A DNA stretch of 64,000 nt from Antilocapra americana (lineage: Eukaryota > Chordata > Mammalia > Artiodactyla > Antilocapridae), in assembly GCA_007570785.1 (NCBI GenBank), contig ML664157.1, positions 6,469,993 through 6,533,992 on the forward strand, written 5' to 3'. Positions 55,193 through 64,000 of this stretch are shown here, one piece after another. Under the pieces are notes generated by a model. It saw nothing but the letters and a program-made list of their open reading frames with translations, was not told the DNA's origin and did no database searches. Position numbers and translations under genes: made by a program. Position 1 is the first letter of the stretch. The number at the start of each line of letters is the position of its first letter.

Positions 55193-57004
55193 TTCTTTCC
55201 AAGACTGTATCTTGGTTTGTCAAAAAAAGAAGACTTAGGTAGTATAACCACCAAATTAAACTGTGCCCAGACGACAGACATTCTGAGTCATCCTGAGAAA
55301 ACAAGGGAAGATGGTCAATTTAGGCTTGCGATGTTGGGGATTAGATATTCTCAGTTTCATTCCAGGTCCTGTCTATCATTGGTTCTCAAAGTTGGTGACA
55401 CTCTTTAGCTTGCTGCTTTGCTGGCAGTAACAACAACATAATCTGCTCTCTCTGAATTCTTTAAGGGCCACGTGGTCTCTCCTCTATTTGGACCTGTCCC
55501 ACTTTGGCTTTCACAAGTGTTACAGAAACTTCTGAGATCTGCTTGGCTATGACTCCCATTTGGACCAATCTCATGAGGTTCTTCTTGAAACTACTCAGCT
55601 CTGACATTTCCCAGACAACTACCCCCTAGGGGTTCTGCCCATACCGCAAGAGAACATGGAGTGATCCAGAAAGCTAAATATTGGGCCCTTCTCTGTTTTC
55701 TTCCTCCCACAAAATCTCTGGACTTTTCTTACATCAGTGAAGACATAGCCTCTTTGTTTTGGACTTTAGCCTCTTGGCTAAACTTTAATAACACACATGA
55801 GTACTTTCTCAGTGTTAAAGGAGGAGATCTAAGATTTGATTTTTAGACATGGTCTTTGATGAACTAAAGGAATTTGGAAATTACTTTCTCTCTTTTAAGA
55901 AACCTCCTTTTGTGATACTTCAAAATCCTATTTTATATACCAGATGTTGAATATTAACCCTTGCCTTCTCATTGAAATCTTTCTGTGACAATCCTAATAT
56001 AACTCTTTTCTTAAGCTAGTCTGAGTAAAGCTCATTGAAGAAAGAGAAAAAAAAAACACAGTAATATTTTTTCTAGTGTTTCTTTCATGATGCATTTAAG
56101 TTAAATAACTTGTCTTGTTCCGTGTAACTACTAGAAGTCCATTAACCTCTTTTAACCTTCCAAGGATTCCTGCTATGTGTGAGGGATGTATATGTACTTT
56201 TGATATTTATCTCATGTTTCCAAATAAAAATTTCTGGTATTGATTGAATTATCAAATTTCTCTTACCATCTTGTCTTCTAAACATTGTACTTTCTTCACA
56301 CTCCAACCCAGATATTGGTCCTGAATCATTATGCAAAACATCTGATTGTTGTCTAATAGAAATTTTCTGGTATCTATCTGTAGTTCCACAGTTGCTCTCT
56401 TTCTAACTTTCCAATACTTGTTGGGAAGTTCTTAGCTCTTCTAGCCCCTTCCCCACTATATCCAAGAATTCAAAACCTTTGGGGCTCTTGTTATTTTGTT
56501 ATTCAAAGAAACTCCTTCTTTTAGCTTCAAAAAATCTTCCAATCAGGCAAGTTCTCGAGCTTTCCCTTACTTAATATGTCTTAATAAGATCTCCACTCCC
56601 TCTACCATCCAATGTACAAATTTCCCCCTGGAGGAGTTCTGCCACCCTCCAGCAGAGGTCTACAATGAGGTAATCCAAGACTTTAATCTGGCTGAGAGAC
56701 ATATTTTATTCATCTGCAGAGTTTTTAATATTCATTTTCTTTTATACATGTTTCACCACTGTATTTTGGAAGCAGACAGTTTATATAATTTTATAGGTCC
56801 AGAGATATAAAAAAGCTTTGCTCCATGATTCATCATACCCAGTGTCATATCTGATTTTGATGATTTAAATGATGATATTTGTGATTTAAGGACTGATGAA
56901 ATTTAGATGATATTTTAAACTTGACTTGAAGATAATAGTTTGAGAATTTGGGGCATGTTGGAATGGCATAAATGTCCATGTGGGATGCATGTGAGACTTT
57001 GGCG
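55193..57004. other. Unassigned, relatively repeat-free stretch
   Basis: Base composition is more balanced than average to about 55860. Frames 55217-55408, 55661-55846 and 56496-56810 (plus; the last with 104 codons, PPAEVYNEVIQDFNLAERHILF) are open but unrecognised, with no shared frame or splice logic that I can support. A weak MIR-like piece lies near 56095-56140. It may be unique DNA or an old retroelement interior. Confidence 0.45.
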
Positions 57005-57450
57005 CCAGAAGGTAGACTGCAGTGGTCTGAAAAATGTCCCTTTCTCCTTCAAAAATAAAAATACCTACTTAACAGCCATGAAAACTATGAATATTAACTT
57101 ATTTGGAAAAAGAGTCTTGTCAGATATGATTAAATTAAGGATCTTGAAAATGAGAAGATAATCCTTAATTTTCTTGGTGGATCCCAAATCCAGTGGTTAA
57201 ATTTCCATTTAAGGGAAGGGAGAGAGATATTTGAGACAGTGAGAAAGGAGGAGATACCAACACAGAGTGGAGAATGCAATGTAAAGACAGAGTCAAAGAC
57301 TGGAGTGATGTGGCCACAGTCCACGAATTCCAGGATAGCCAATAGAAGCTAGACGAGAAAGAAATGAGTTGTCTCTTAGAGCTCCCAGAGGAACTACAGC
57401 CCTAGAGATTTCAGACTTCTAGACTTCAGAACTATGAGAGGATATAAAAA
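57005..57450 (+). repeat. Ancient mammalian repeat (family of 841-1282, opposite strand)
   Basis: 'aacttatttggaaaaagagtcttgtcag', 'gatgtggccacagtccacgaattcc', 'gccaatagaagctagacgag' and 'ttcagacttctagacttcagaactatgagagg' follow one another in the order known for this family. It is the most complete copy in sense orientation. Confidence 0.62.
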
Positions 57451-58928
57451 TAAAAATAAAAAGCAAGTCCTTGTTATTCCAGTTGCAAGAATATTTCTGG
57501 AGAAAAACTTTGTATTAAGAAGAGAATTGGTATATGGATTTTTAGACTATCTTACCATGCTACATGAAAATATTCCTACAAAAGAAAAAAAGCCATTTTT
57601 ATCATAATATGGTTGAAATATAAGTAGAGTTTATTATTGGAACTGACTCTATTACTGACCAAACTAATTCTCTAAAATTTGAGCACTCTGCTTTTTGCTT
57701 TTCATTCAATGTATTCTATAATAGCTTTAGAAGAGGTGGTTTTGACCAAAATGTTATCATATAGAGATAAAATTAATCATTTTAAATCTTTGACAGTATA
57801 AGTAGTTAAGAGGACTTCTTTTTTTCTTTTTTGGTTAGTAGCATCTGGTTTTAAATACTCAGTGAATACTTACTAGCTGTGCGAGCTCAGAAAAATTGCC
57901 TAATCACTATATGTCTGTATAAAATGTTTGATAAATAAGCAACCAAGAAAATTTGAGGCCATTGCAAGACTTCTTGGATGTATAAAAGTGAGTATCAGAG
58001 GGAGAACCAAACTAGTCACCTATAACAAATATTCTCCAGGTTCTACCCAGAAGGCATGTGTAATATCACTCTATACTGTGGGGCCAGTGATTGGCTTGCT
58101 TAACGAGGGTCTAAGGTATAATTTAATAGTTTCACTGGTCCGTTTTCTTGGGTAATTTCCACATCCTCTTGAGTTATTTTCTCATTTCTTAGAAAACTCA
58201 GCTACAGATAAAATTGAGGGAGTTTTTTTTTTATTTTTTTACAAAATAGAAGAGAATCGGGTTCTAGGAAGCTAGTTTTTAAAGAAACACTAGACAAAGA
58301 GATTATGTCAATAGTTAAGAATGGTGCCACTTGAAATAAAAACTGGAGAATAAACTTGACATTTCCAGAAGATTCTCCAAGCAACATAAAGCTATGGAAA
58401 AGCAAGGAAATTTTTATTGTGACTATGGGAACAGATAGAATGCAGAATCCTAGACATAAGACATCAAAGAAAACAATGTATACTCCACACAGCAGTTAGA
58501 GCCCTCAGTGAACCATCATGGATGACAGAATACACTGAAGGAAGAAGAAAGTGAATACTTATGCCTCAAAATTTTGCATTTAAAATTTAAGGAGGTACTT
58601 TTATTTAATCCCCATAATACTTCTTTAAATAATGAATATTATCTCTGAAGTCATGCCAGTCTATCTCACTTCCAAATCTGTGATCTTTCCAGGCAATTTA
58701 AAAGGAAGGCAGGTGTCCTCCAGTCCCTAAGCATGAGCTGTGAACTACACCCAGAATGTTAGGAACAAACTCCAGAAGAATTTTCAAAAGAGCATCAAGA
58801 TAAGGAAAGCCTTCTAACCCTATGGTTACTAATTCTGGTCATTTCAGTTATTTGAAAGCAAAGAAGGAAATATCAATTGCCTTAAGTCCTCTAAAATTAT
58901 CTTCATGATTAGGATTAAACTTCATGCA
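57451..58928. other. No gene recognised; MIR remnants
   Basis: 57845-57925 ('actcagtgaatacttactagctgtgcgagctcagaaaaattgcc') is MIR sense; 58595-58645 may be MIR antisense. The 75-codon frame 57928-58155 (plus) is unrecognised. Confidence 0.45.
57845..57925 (+). repeat. MIR-type SINE remnant
   Basis: The 'cttactagctgtgcgagctcagaaaaattgcctaat' core matches the MIR central domain. Confidence 0.62.
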
Positions 58929-59148
58929 TGTTTGTGTGCTACGTCGCTTCAATCATGTCTGACTCCAACCCTATGGATTGCAGCATGCAAGACTCCTCTG
59001 TCCATGGGATTCTCCAGGCAAGAACACTGGAATGGGTTGCCAAGCCCTCCTCCAGGGTATCTTACTGACCCAGAAACTAAACCTGTGTCTCTGGCATCTC
59101 CTGCATTGACAGATGGGTTCTTTACCACTAGCGCACCTGGTAAGCCCA
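58929..59148 (-). mobile_element. Bov-tA SINE
   Basis: Body and tRNA-derived end ('gggttctttaccactagcgcacctggtaagccc') complete, with an extra 'ctggcatctcctgcattgac' variant in the B-box region. Flanks 'attaaacttca' and 'ataaaacttta' are similar but not identical. Moderately diverged. Confidence 0.92.
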
Positions 59149-60025
59149 TAAAACTTTAGAGTGTTTCACAAAAAAAGAAAAGAAAATGATGTCTTACCGG
59201 ATGGCTAAGTTAGTTTTGGATTCTAGAAACTGTATTAGAGAGGTCCTCTCAATGACGGTGTTAGAACCCATGTTCTCAAGAAAGATGAGGTGAAAACTTT
59301 GAAGCCAAAAATAATTTCAGAGGAAATAATGATCATGAAAATACGCTCCACTTTGGTTTGGTTCTGTTTTGAAGTAAAAATACTTCAATAGAGAATTTAG
59401 TGTAAACCACAAAAGAAACCTTAATTTTTGAATTTAAGTAGACAGTTTACATAATATAGATAAGCATCTTGGTTTTTTGCTTGGCTTGTTTTGCTTTTTA
59501 GTCAAAGGTGTACTGCTGACATTTACAAATAATAGATCTTTGGGATGGTCGATTGTTTAGAAATTTTCAAGCGACTATGTATTATTACTGCTGGTTTTTT
59601 GTTTTCTGGATTGTTTTTATTTGTTTATTTTTTTACTATTTTTCATCGCTGATAAATGCATACAGGCATATGAGTGAGATCAAGGTCTAAAGCTCCTTTG
59701 GTAAAGTTTCTTCACCTGTGTCCAGTAGCAGTATAATAATATCACAACTGTCATATAAGTTTTATAAAAGAGAACTGAATGGTCCTAGAGAGGTGTGAGT
59801 AAGAGTACTATGTGGCAATCAAGCAGAGGCAAAGCTTTCTTTTTTGAAAATGAGAATTGAGCTGAAGTCTGAAAGACAAACATTAATAAATCAGGTAAAA
59901 CTTTGATAGAAAGCATTCCAGGCAAAGGAAAATCCATGTCCAATATTTTGCAAGAGTATGACGTTTTAGGGGAACTGAATAAGGCCAGTGAGGCTGAGGT
60001 GTCAAACTTCTGCAGATGAGAAGTG
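59149..60025. other. No gene recognised; ancient repeat at 59790-59995
   Basis: 59790-59995 ('gagctgaagtctgaaagac', 'gcattccaggcaaaggaaaatccatgtcc', 'aaggccagtgaggctgag') belongs to the unnamed family of 36055-36415; the SINE that follows lies at its end. The rest is unassigned. Confidence 0.45.
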
Positions 60026-60186
60026 GCGCCAGGCTCCTCTGTCCGTGGGATATTCCAGGCAAGAATACTGGAGTGGGTTGCTATTTCCTCTTCCAGGGAA
60101 TCTTTCTGACCCAAGGTTCTACCCTGCATCTCCTGAGTTTCCTACATTGCCGGTGATTCTTTACCACTGGGCCACCTGGGAAGCCT
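60026..60186 (-). mobile_element. Bov-tA SINE, 3'-truncated
   Basis: Begins inside the body ('gtggcgccaggctcctctgtccgtggg'), so the element's 3' part is missing; the tRNA-derived end is present ('ttctttaccactgggccacctgggaagcc'). Confidence 0.9.
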
Positions 60187-60787
60187 TTGTAATCTATTGG
60201 AAGCAATTATGTCAAACAATTATAATAAGATGAGGAAGAACAATACCTGATCTTACCTAAAGCCTCATGAAGGCTACTTAGCAGTTTCTTTTGCTATTTC
60301 TGCATTCTGTTGCACTTGCTCTCTTGAGAATTATTTCACTGCGAGTACCTATTATACAAGTTTCATCAGTTACATATTAACCAAAGTTGTAAGAAATTAC
60401 AAGAAACTTTTTCCTTAAATTCTTTTTCTATTTCTATAGTGTGTATATGATTTTTATTACTTCTTATATATAGGAACCTGCAGAATCGAAACTATATAAA
60501 TGACAGAATTCTATTATAATATTCTTGTCAATAACTCTGTCAAAGTCTTTTATATATGAACTTGATGAATTAGTCTTTGTTTTCAAAATTTTAAGAAATT
60601 TGGGAGAGAGGATGGATTATAAGTACCCAAATATGCATTCTTGTATGTTGGTAATATCTACAATTTTTATGGTACTTTCTTTTCTTCCAACAATCTTTTA
60701 TTCACCCACTCAAGAAATTTTTATTGAACTGTGATGATGTTCCTAACCCTATGATAGGTATTGCACATCACACTGTGACTAGAAAGC
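60187..60787. other. No gene recognised; ancient repeat near 60685-60785
   Basis: 60685-60785 ('cacccactcaagaaatttttattgaac', 'cctatgataggtattgcacatc') resembles the start of the family at 36055-36415. The remainder is AT-rich and unassigned. Confidence 0.42.
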
Positions 60788-61110
60788 AAGGCCAGATAAA
60801 ATGTAAGATTCCCAATTAAATTTGAATATTAGATAAACAACATGTGCATGCGTGGGTGCTAGGCTGCTTCAGTCATGTCTGACTTTTTGCGACCCTGTGG
60901 ACTATAGCCCACCAGGCTCCTCTCTCCATGGGATTCTCCAAGCAAGAATATTGGAGTGGGTTGCCATTTCCTTCTCTAGGGGATTTTCCCGGCCCAGGGA
61001 TGGAACACAGTTCTCCAGATTCTTTACTGCTGAGCCACCAGGGAAGTCCAGATAAACAACATACACTAAAAATTACTGTTTATCTGAAATTCAAATAAAT
61101 GAGGATCCTG
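60788..61110. repeat. Imperfect palindromic repeat (DNA-transposon-like) split by a SINE
   Basis: Left arm 'gattcccaattaaatttgaatattagataaacaac' (about 60807-60842) and right arm 'gtttatctgaaattcaaataaatgaggatcctgtaatc' (about 61079-61116) are inverted copies of each other. The arrangement recalls a palindromic non-autonomous DNA element of mammals. The SINE at 60844-61049 sits between the arms. Confidence 0.6.
60844..61049 (-). mobile_element. Bov-tA SINE with 13-bp TSD
   Basis: Perfect TSD agataaacaacat at 60831-60843 and 61050-61062. Body complete; the tRNA-derived part lacks the 'cctgcattgcaggc' segment between the boxes ('cagttctccagattctttactgc'). Confidence 0.96.
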
Positions 61111-62303
61111 TAATCTCTTTAAATTTTATTTTATTTATTTATGCTTACATGTTAAATATGAGAGCCCTGGTAAACTACAGACTGTTCCTGATATGTTATA
61201 ATTTAAAGTCCATTGAGCAAGGCAGATACTAATCAAATTATCTTGCAGGTAAACAAAAGTTATAACTGAAATAAGTGTTCCCAAGGATAGGTATAGAAGG
61301 AGCAAGTGACTGAGTGAGAAACCTGGCCAGAAAGGGGACACCAGGGAAGACTTCACTATGTAAGAGACAATGGACCAGAGACACCAACGAAAATGAAACG
61401 GAGATGCTCTAATACTGTTGCTTTCTTGACAATTTTATATTAAAGGGGAAGCGTGCATAACTTTTATGGTACAAGTAGTAGCAAGCCTGACTGCACACTC
61501 TGATGAAGACACAAATCCTTATATTTTAGGGGTGACCCAGTGTCTTTCCTTTTTGGCATATGACCGATAGTGAAGCCGGAGACTCCAAGTGTTAGCCCTG
61601 TAAATAAAGGTGGAACAGGAGAGTTTGATTTCTATATCCACTTCCTGAAACTCTGGGCATTTTCTGAGATCAGAGAAGAGAGGTTGCTTGTCCCATCAGG
61701 CCTCTGACTCTTGCTCCTGCCAGAAGTAGAGGGAGACATGCCTGGTTTGTAGTAGGAGGGGAAACTATTCAGCACAGGCTGGTGGGAAAGAAAAACCTGT
61801 GATGCACTCACAAGGGAGATGCCAGACAGGAGTGTTGCAAGTGACCACACCCAGCAGTGCCTCAGGCAGAATTTAGGCTCTCAGACTTTCCCAAAGGCCC
61901 AGCTTGTGATTCCTCCCTGCTTTCCAAGTTTCTCTTGCATGCAGTGTTGAAAAAAATGATCTTGTATAGTTCAAATTAATTATTCAGCTTTTGAATATGA
62001 TCATTGTTCATCATCATAATGAGAACAATCCTGCCTCAGGTTTATATATTTACTCCCATATGTTCAGGCACCTTTAATTGTCTTATTTATCTTTATGATG
62101 TCTGCTAAATAAAAGGAGGGGTGACGGTTATTACACCAAATTTTATGGATACGGGAACCTAAGCATAATCTCTCTAAGTGAATTGCCCAATCCACAGCAG
62201 CCTCCACTGCTGACCTCTCTTCCTCACTTTTATCTGGAGCTAGATCAAGCTAGTTAGAAGTGCAAAGCACAAATTGGCTGAAAAATAATTATCCTGAAAA
62301 AAA
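61111..62303. other. No gene recognised; balanced-composition block 61560-61930
   Basis: The first part is AT-rich. 61560-61930 is the most G+C-balanced non-repeat block of the window's right end and contains a 72-codon minus frame (61850-61632; MWSLATLLSGISLVSASQVFLSHQ) with a hydrophobic start. No family recognised; it may be chance. Confidence 0.42.
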
Positions 62304-62312
62304 TTAATAAAT

Positions 62313-63429
62313 AGCAGTTCAGTTCAGTCACTCAGTTGTGTCCGACTCTGTGATCCCATGAATCACAGCTCGTCAGACCTCGCTGTCCATCACCAACTCC
62401 TGGAATTTATCCAAACTCATGTCTATCAAGTCAGTGATGCCATCCAGCCATCTCATCCTCTGTCTTCCCCTTTTCCTCTTGCCCCCAATCCTTCCCAGCA
62501 TCAGGGTCTTTTCCAATGAGTCAACTCTTAGCATCAGGTGGCCAAAGCATTGGAGTTTCAGCTTCAACATCAGTCGTTCCAATGAACACCCAGGACTGCT
62601 CCTTTAGGATGGACTGGTTGGATCTCCTTGCAGTCCAAGGGACTCTCAAGACTCTTCTCCAACACCACAGTTCAAAAGCATCAATTCTTCGGTTCTCAGT
62701 TTTCTTCACCGTCTAACTCTCACATCCACACACGACCACTGGAGGAACAATAGCCTTGACTAGGTGGACCTTTGTTGGCAAAGTAATGTCTCTGCTTTTC
62801 AATACGCTATCTAGGCGCTTTCCTTCCAAGGAGTAAGCGTCTTTTAATTTCGTGGCTGCAGTCACCATCTTCAGTGATTTTGGAGCCCCCCAAAATAAAG
62901 TCTGACACTATTTCCACTGTTTCCCCACTCATTTCCCATGAAGTGATGGGACCAGATGCCATGATCTTAGTTTTCTGAGTGTTGAGCTTTAAGCCAACTT
63001 TTTCACTCTCCTCTTTCACTTTCATCAAGAAGCTTTTTAGTGCCTCTTCACTTTCTGCCATAAAGGTGGTGTCATCTGCATATCTGAGGTTATTGATATT
63101 TCTCCTGGCAATCTGGATTCCAGCTTGTGCTTCTTCCAGCCCAGCATTTCTCATGATGTACTCTACATATAAGTTAAATAAGCAGGGTTACAATATACAG
63201 CCTTGACGTACTCCTTTTCCTATTTGGAACCAGTCTGTTGTTCCATATCCAGTTCTAACTGTTGCTTCCTAATCTGCATACAGGTTTCTCAAGAGGCAGG
63301 TCAGATGGTCTGGTATTCCCATCTCTTTAAGAATTTCCCACAGTTTATTGTGATCTACACACTCAAAGGCTTTGGCATAGTCAATAAAGCAGAAATAGAT
63401 GTTTTTCTGGAATTCTCTTGCTCTTTCAG
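62313..63429 (-). mobile_element. BovB LINE, 5'-truncated, 1.12 kb, with 9-bp TSD
   Basis: TSD ttaataaat at 62304-62312 and 63430-63438. Minus-strand remnants: palm block near 63390 (FIDYAKAFE-like), then 63154-62807 (115 codons: MRNAGLEEAQAGIQIARRNINNLRYADDTTFMAES, KVGLKLNTQKTKIMASGPITSWE), then C-terminal 62709-62521 and 62582-62373. It is among the least decayed BovB pieces here but lacks the endonuclease and fingers. Confidence 0.96.
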
Positions 63430-63438
63430 TTAATAAAT

Positions 63439-63738
63439 GTAAATAATGTTAAATCACAATGCACTTAGTTGATTAATTAAAACTTATCAATAATAGACTA
63501 GCATATATAACAATGTCAAAAATGCTACCTGTTAAATTATAAAACGACTTGATTCCATGATTTTATTATCATCGTGATCAGCATTTTTAGTGACTGTAGC
63601 ATTTGAAATTTCCAAAGTAGCATATACTCTAAATTTCTCTATTATGTGTATTAGAAAGCTATAAATGTGAGAATATTTCAGCTTTTTCCCTAAAATCATG
63701 AAGTATTCTTGAATTTTAATAGAATAGTGTATCCTTTC
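63439..63738. other. No gene recognised
   Basis: AT-rich spacer between a BovB and a Bov-A2; nothing supportable. Confidence 0.4.
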
Positions 63739-63986
63739 TGGAGAAGGCAATGTTACCCCACTCCAGTACTCTCGCCTGGAAAATCCCATGGATGGAGGAG
63801 TCTGGTAGGCTGCAGTTCATGACTGAGCTACTTCACTATCACGTTTCACTTTCATGCATTGGAGAAGGCAATGGCAACTCACTCCATTATTCTTGCCTGG
63901 AGAATCCCAGGGACGGGGGAGCCTGGTGGGCTGCAGTCTAGGGGTCACAGAGTCGGACACGACTGAAGCGACTTAGCAGCAGCAGC
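63739..63986 (+). mobile_element. Bov-A2 SINE with 13-bp TSD
   Basis: Two Bov-A units; the first has lost about 25 bp ('gcagttcatgactgagc' skips the 'gtcgcaaagagtcggacac' block). Ends in the (CAG)n tail. Perfect TSD agtgtatcctttc at 63726-63738 and 63987-63999, i.e. up to the window edge. Confidence 0.96.
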
Positions 63987-64000
63987 AGTGTATCCTTTCA

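Noticed and set aside
3741..63986. tRNA-Glu-like A and B boxes at many positions, suggesting tRNA genes
   Set aside because: Each lies at the head of a Bov-tA or CHR SINE. None shows a complete cloverleaf with an acceptor stem and anticodon arm of a real tRNA.

Overview
The window is ruminant (Bovidae-type) chromosomal DNA with no recognisable host gene. The evidence is the repeat content: about 14 pieces of the RTE retrotransposon BovB (roughly 10.4 kb, about 16 % of the window), some 23 BovB/tRNA-Glu-derived SINEs (Bov-tA, Bov-A, Bov-A2), four cetartiodactyl CHR-type SINEs, and ruminant-type L1 5' and 3' ends. BovB together with Bov-A family SINEs is diagnostic of ruminants. Which species (cattle, buffalo, sheep, goat, deer) cannot be decided by eye. 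The sequence is AT-rich with low-complexity tracts and looks like an intergenic region or a large intron. Nearly every open frame is a piece of LINE or transposase, an antisense shadow of one, or chance.

Layout. 1-318: 5' end of a minus-strand ruminant L1 whose body lies left of the window. 363-820: BovB tail. 0.8-5.0 kb: mostly unassigned DNA with an ancient repeat, a MIR and two SINEs with perfect target-site duplications (TSDs). 5.0-7.6 kb: 5'-truncated L1 with a readable ORF2 C-terminus, BovB and SINE scraps, an L1 3'UTR piece. 7.6-8.8 kb: ancient L1 fragment hit by SINEs. 9.74-12.98 kb: near-full-length Tigger1 (pogo-type) DNA transposon flanked by TA and split by three SINE insertions. 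13-18 kb: mostly unassigned. 18.0-21.9 kb: ancient minus-strand L1. 22.0-25.4 kb: an LTR-like segment, another ancient repeat, and an ancient L1 split by a 954-bp BovB. 28.6-30.7 kb: a CHR SINE split by a 1.29-kb BovB, with both TSD pairs readable, flanked by two more BovB tails. 32.0-35.5 kb: the longest BovB (endonuclease and reverse transcriptase remnants) followed by an opposite and a same-strand BovB piece. 36-39.5 kb: ancient repeats. 39.9-42.6 kb: BovB pieces in opposite orientation and a Bov-A2. 44-50 kb: scattered SINEs, MIRs, a BovB tail, a CHR-1 inside an old L1. 51.3-51.8 kb: probable solo LTR. 52.3-54.9 kb: plus-strand L1 with both ends and a deleted middle. 55-58.9 kb: largely unassigned. 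58.9-64 kb: SINEs, an imperfect palindrome split by a SINE, a 1.1-kb BovB with TSD and a Bov-A2 with TSD.

The elements are functionally linked. BovB and L1 code for reverse transcriptases; Bov-tA/Bov-A SINEs carry a BovB-related 3' end and CHR SINEs end in an A-rich tail. Every coding remnant examined carries stops or frameshifts, so none appears autonomous. No undescribed biological system was found. The most informative content is insertion stratigraphy (nested elements with intact TSDs), opposed BovB pairs, SINE tails that have grown into microsatellites, and a few kilobases that could not be assigned.
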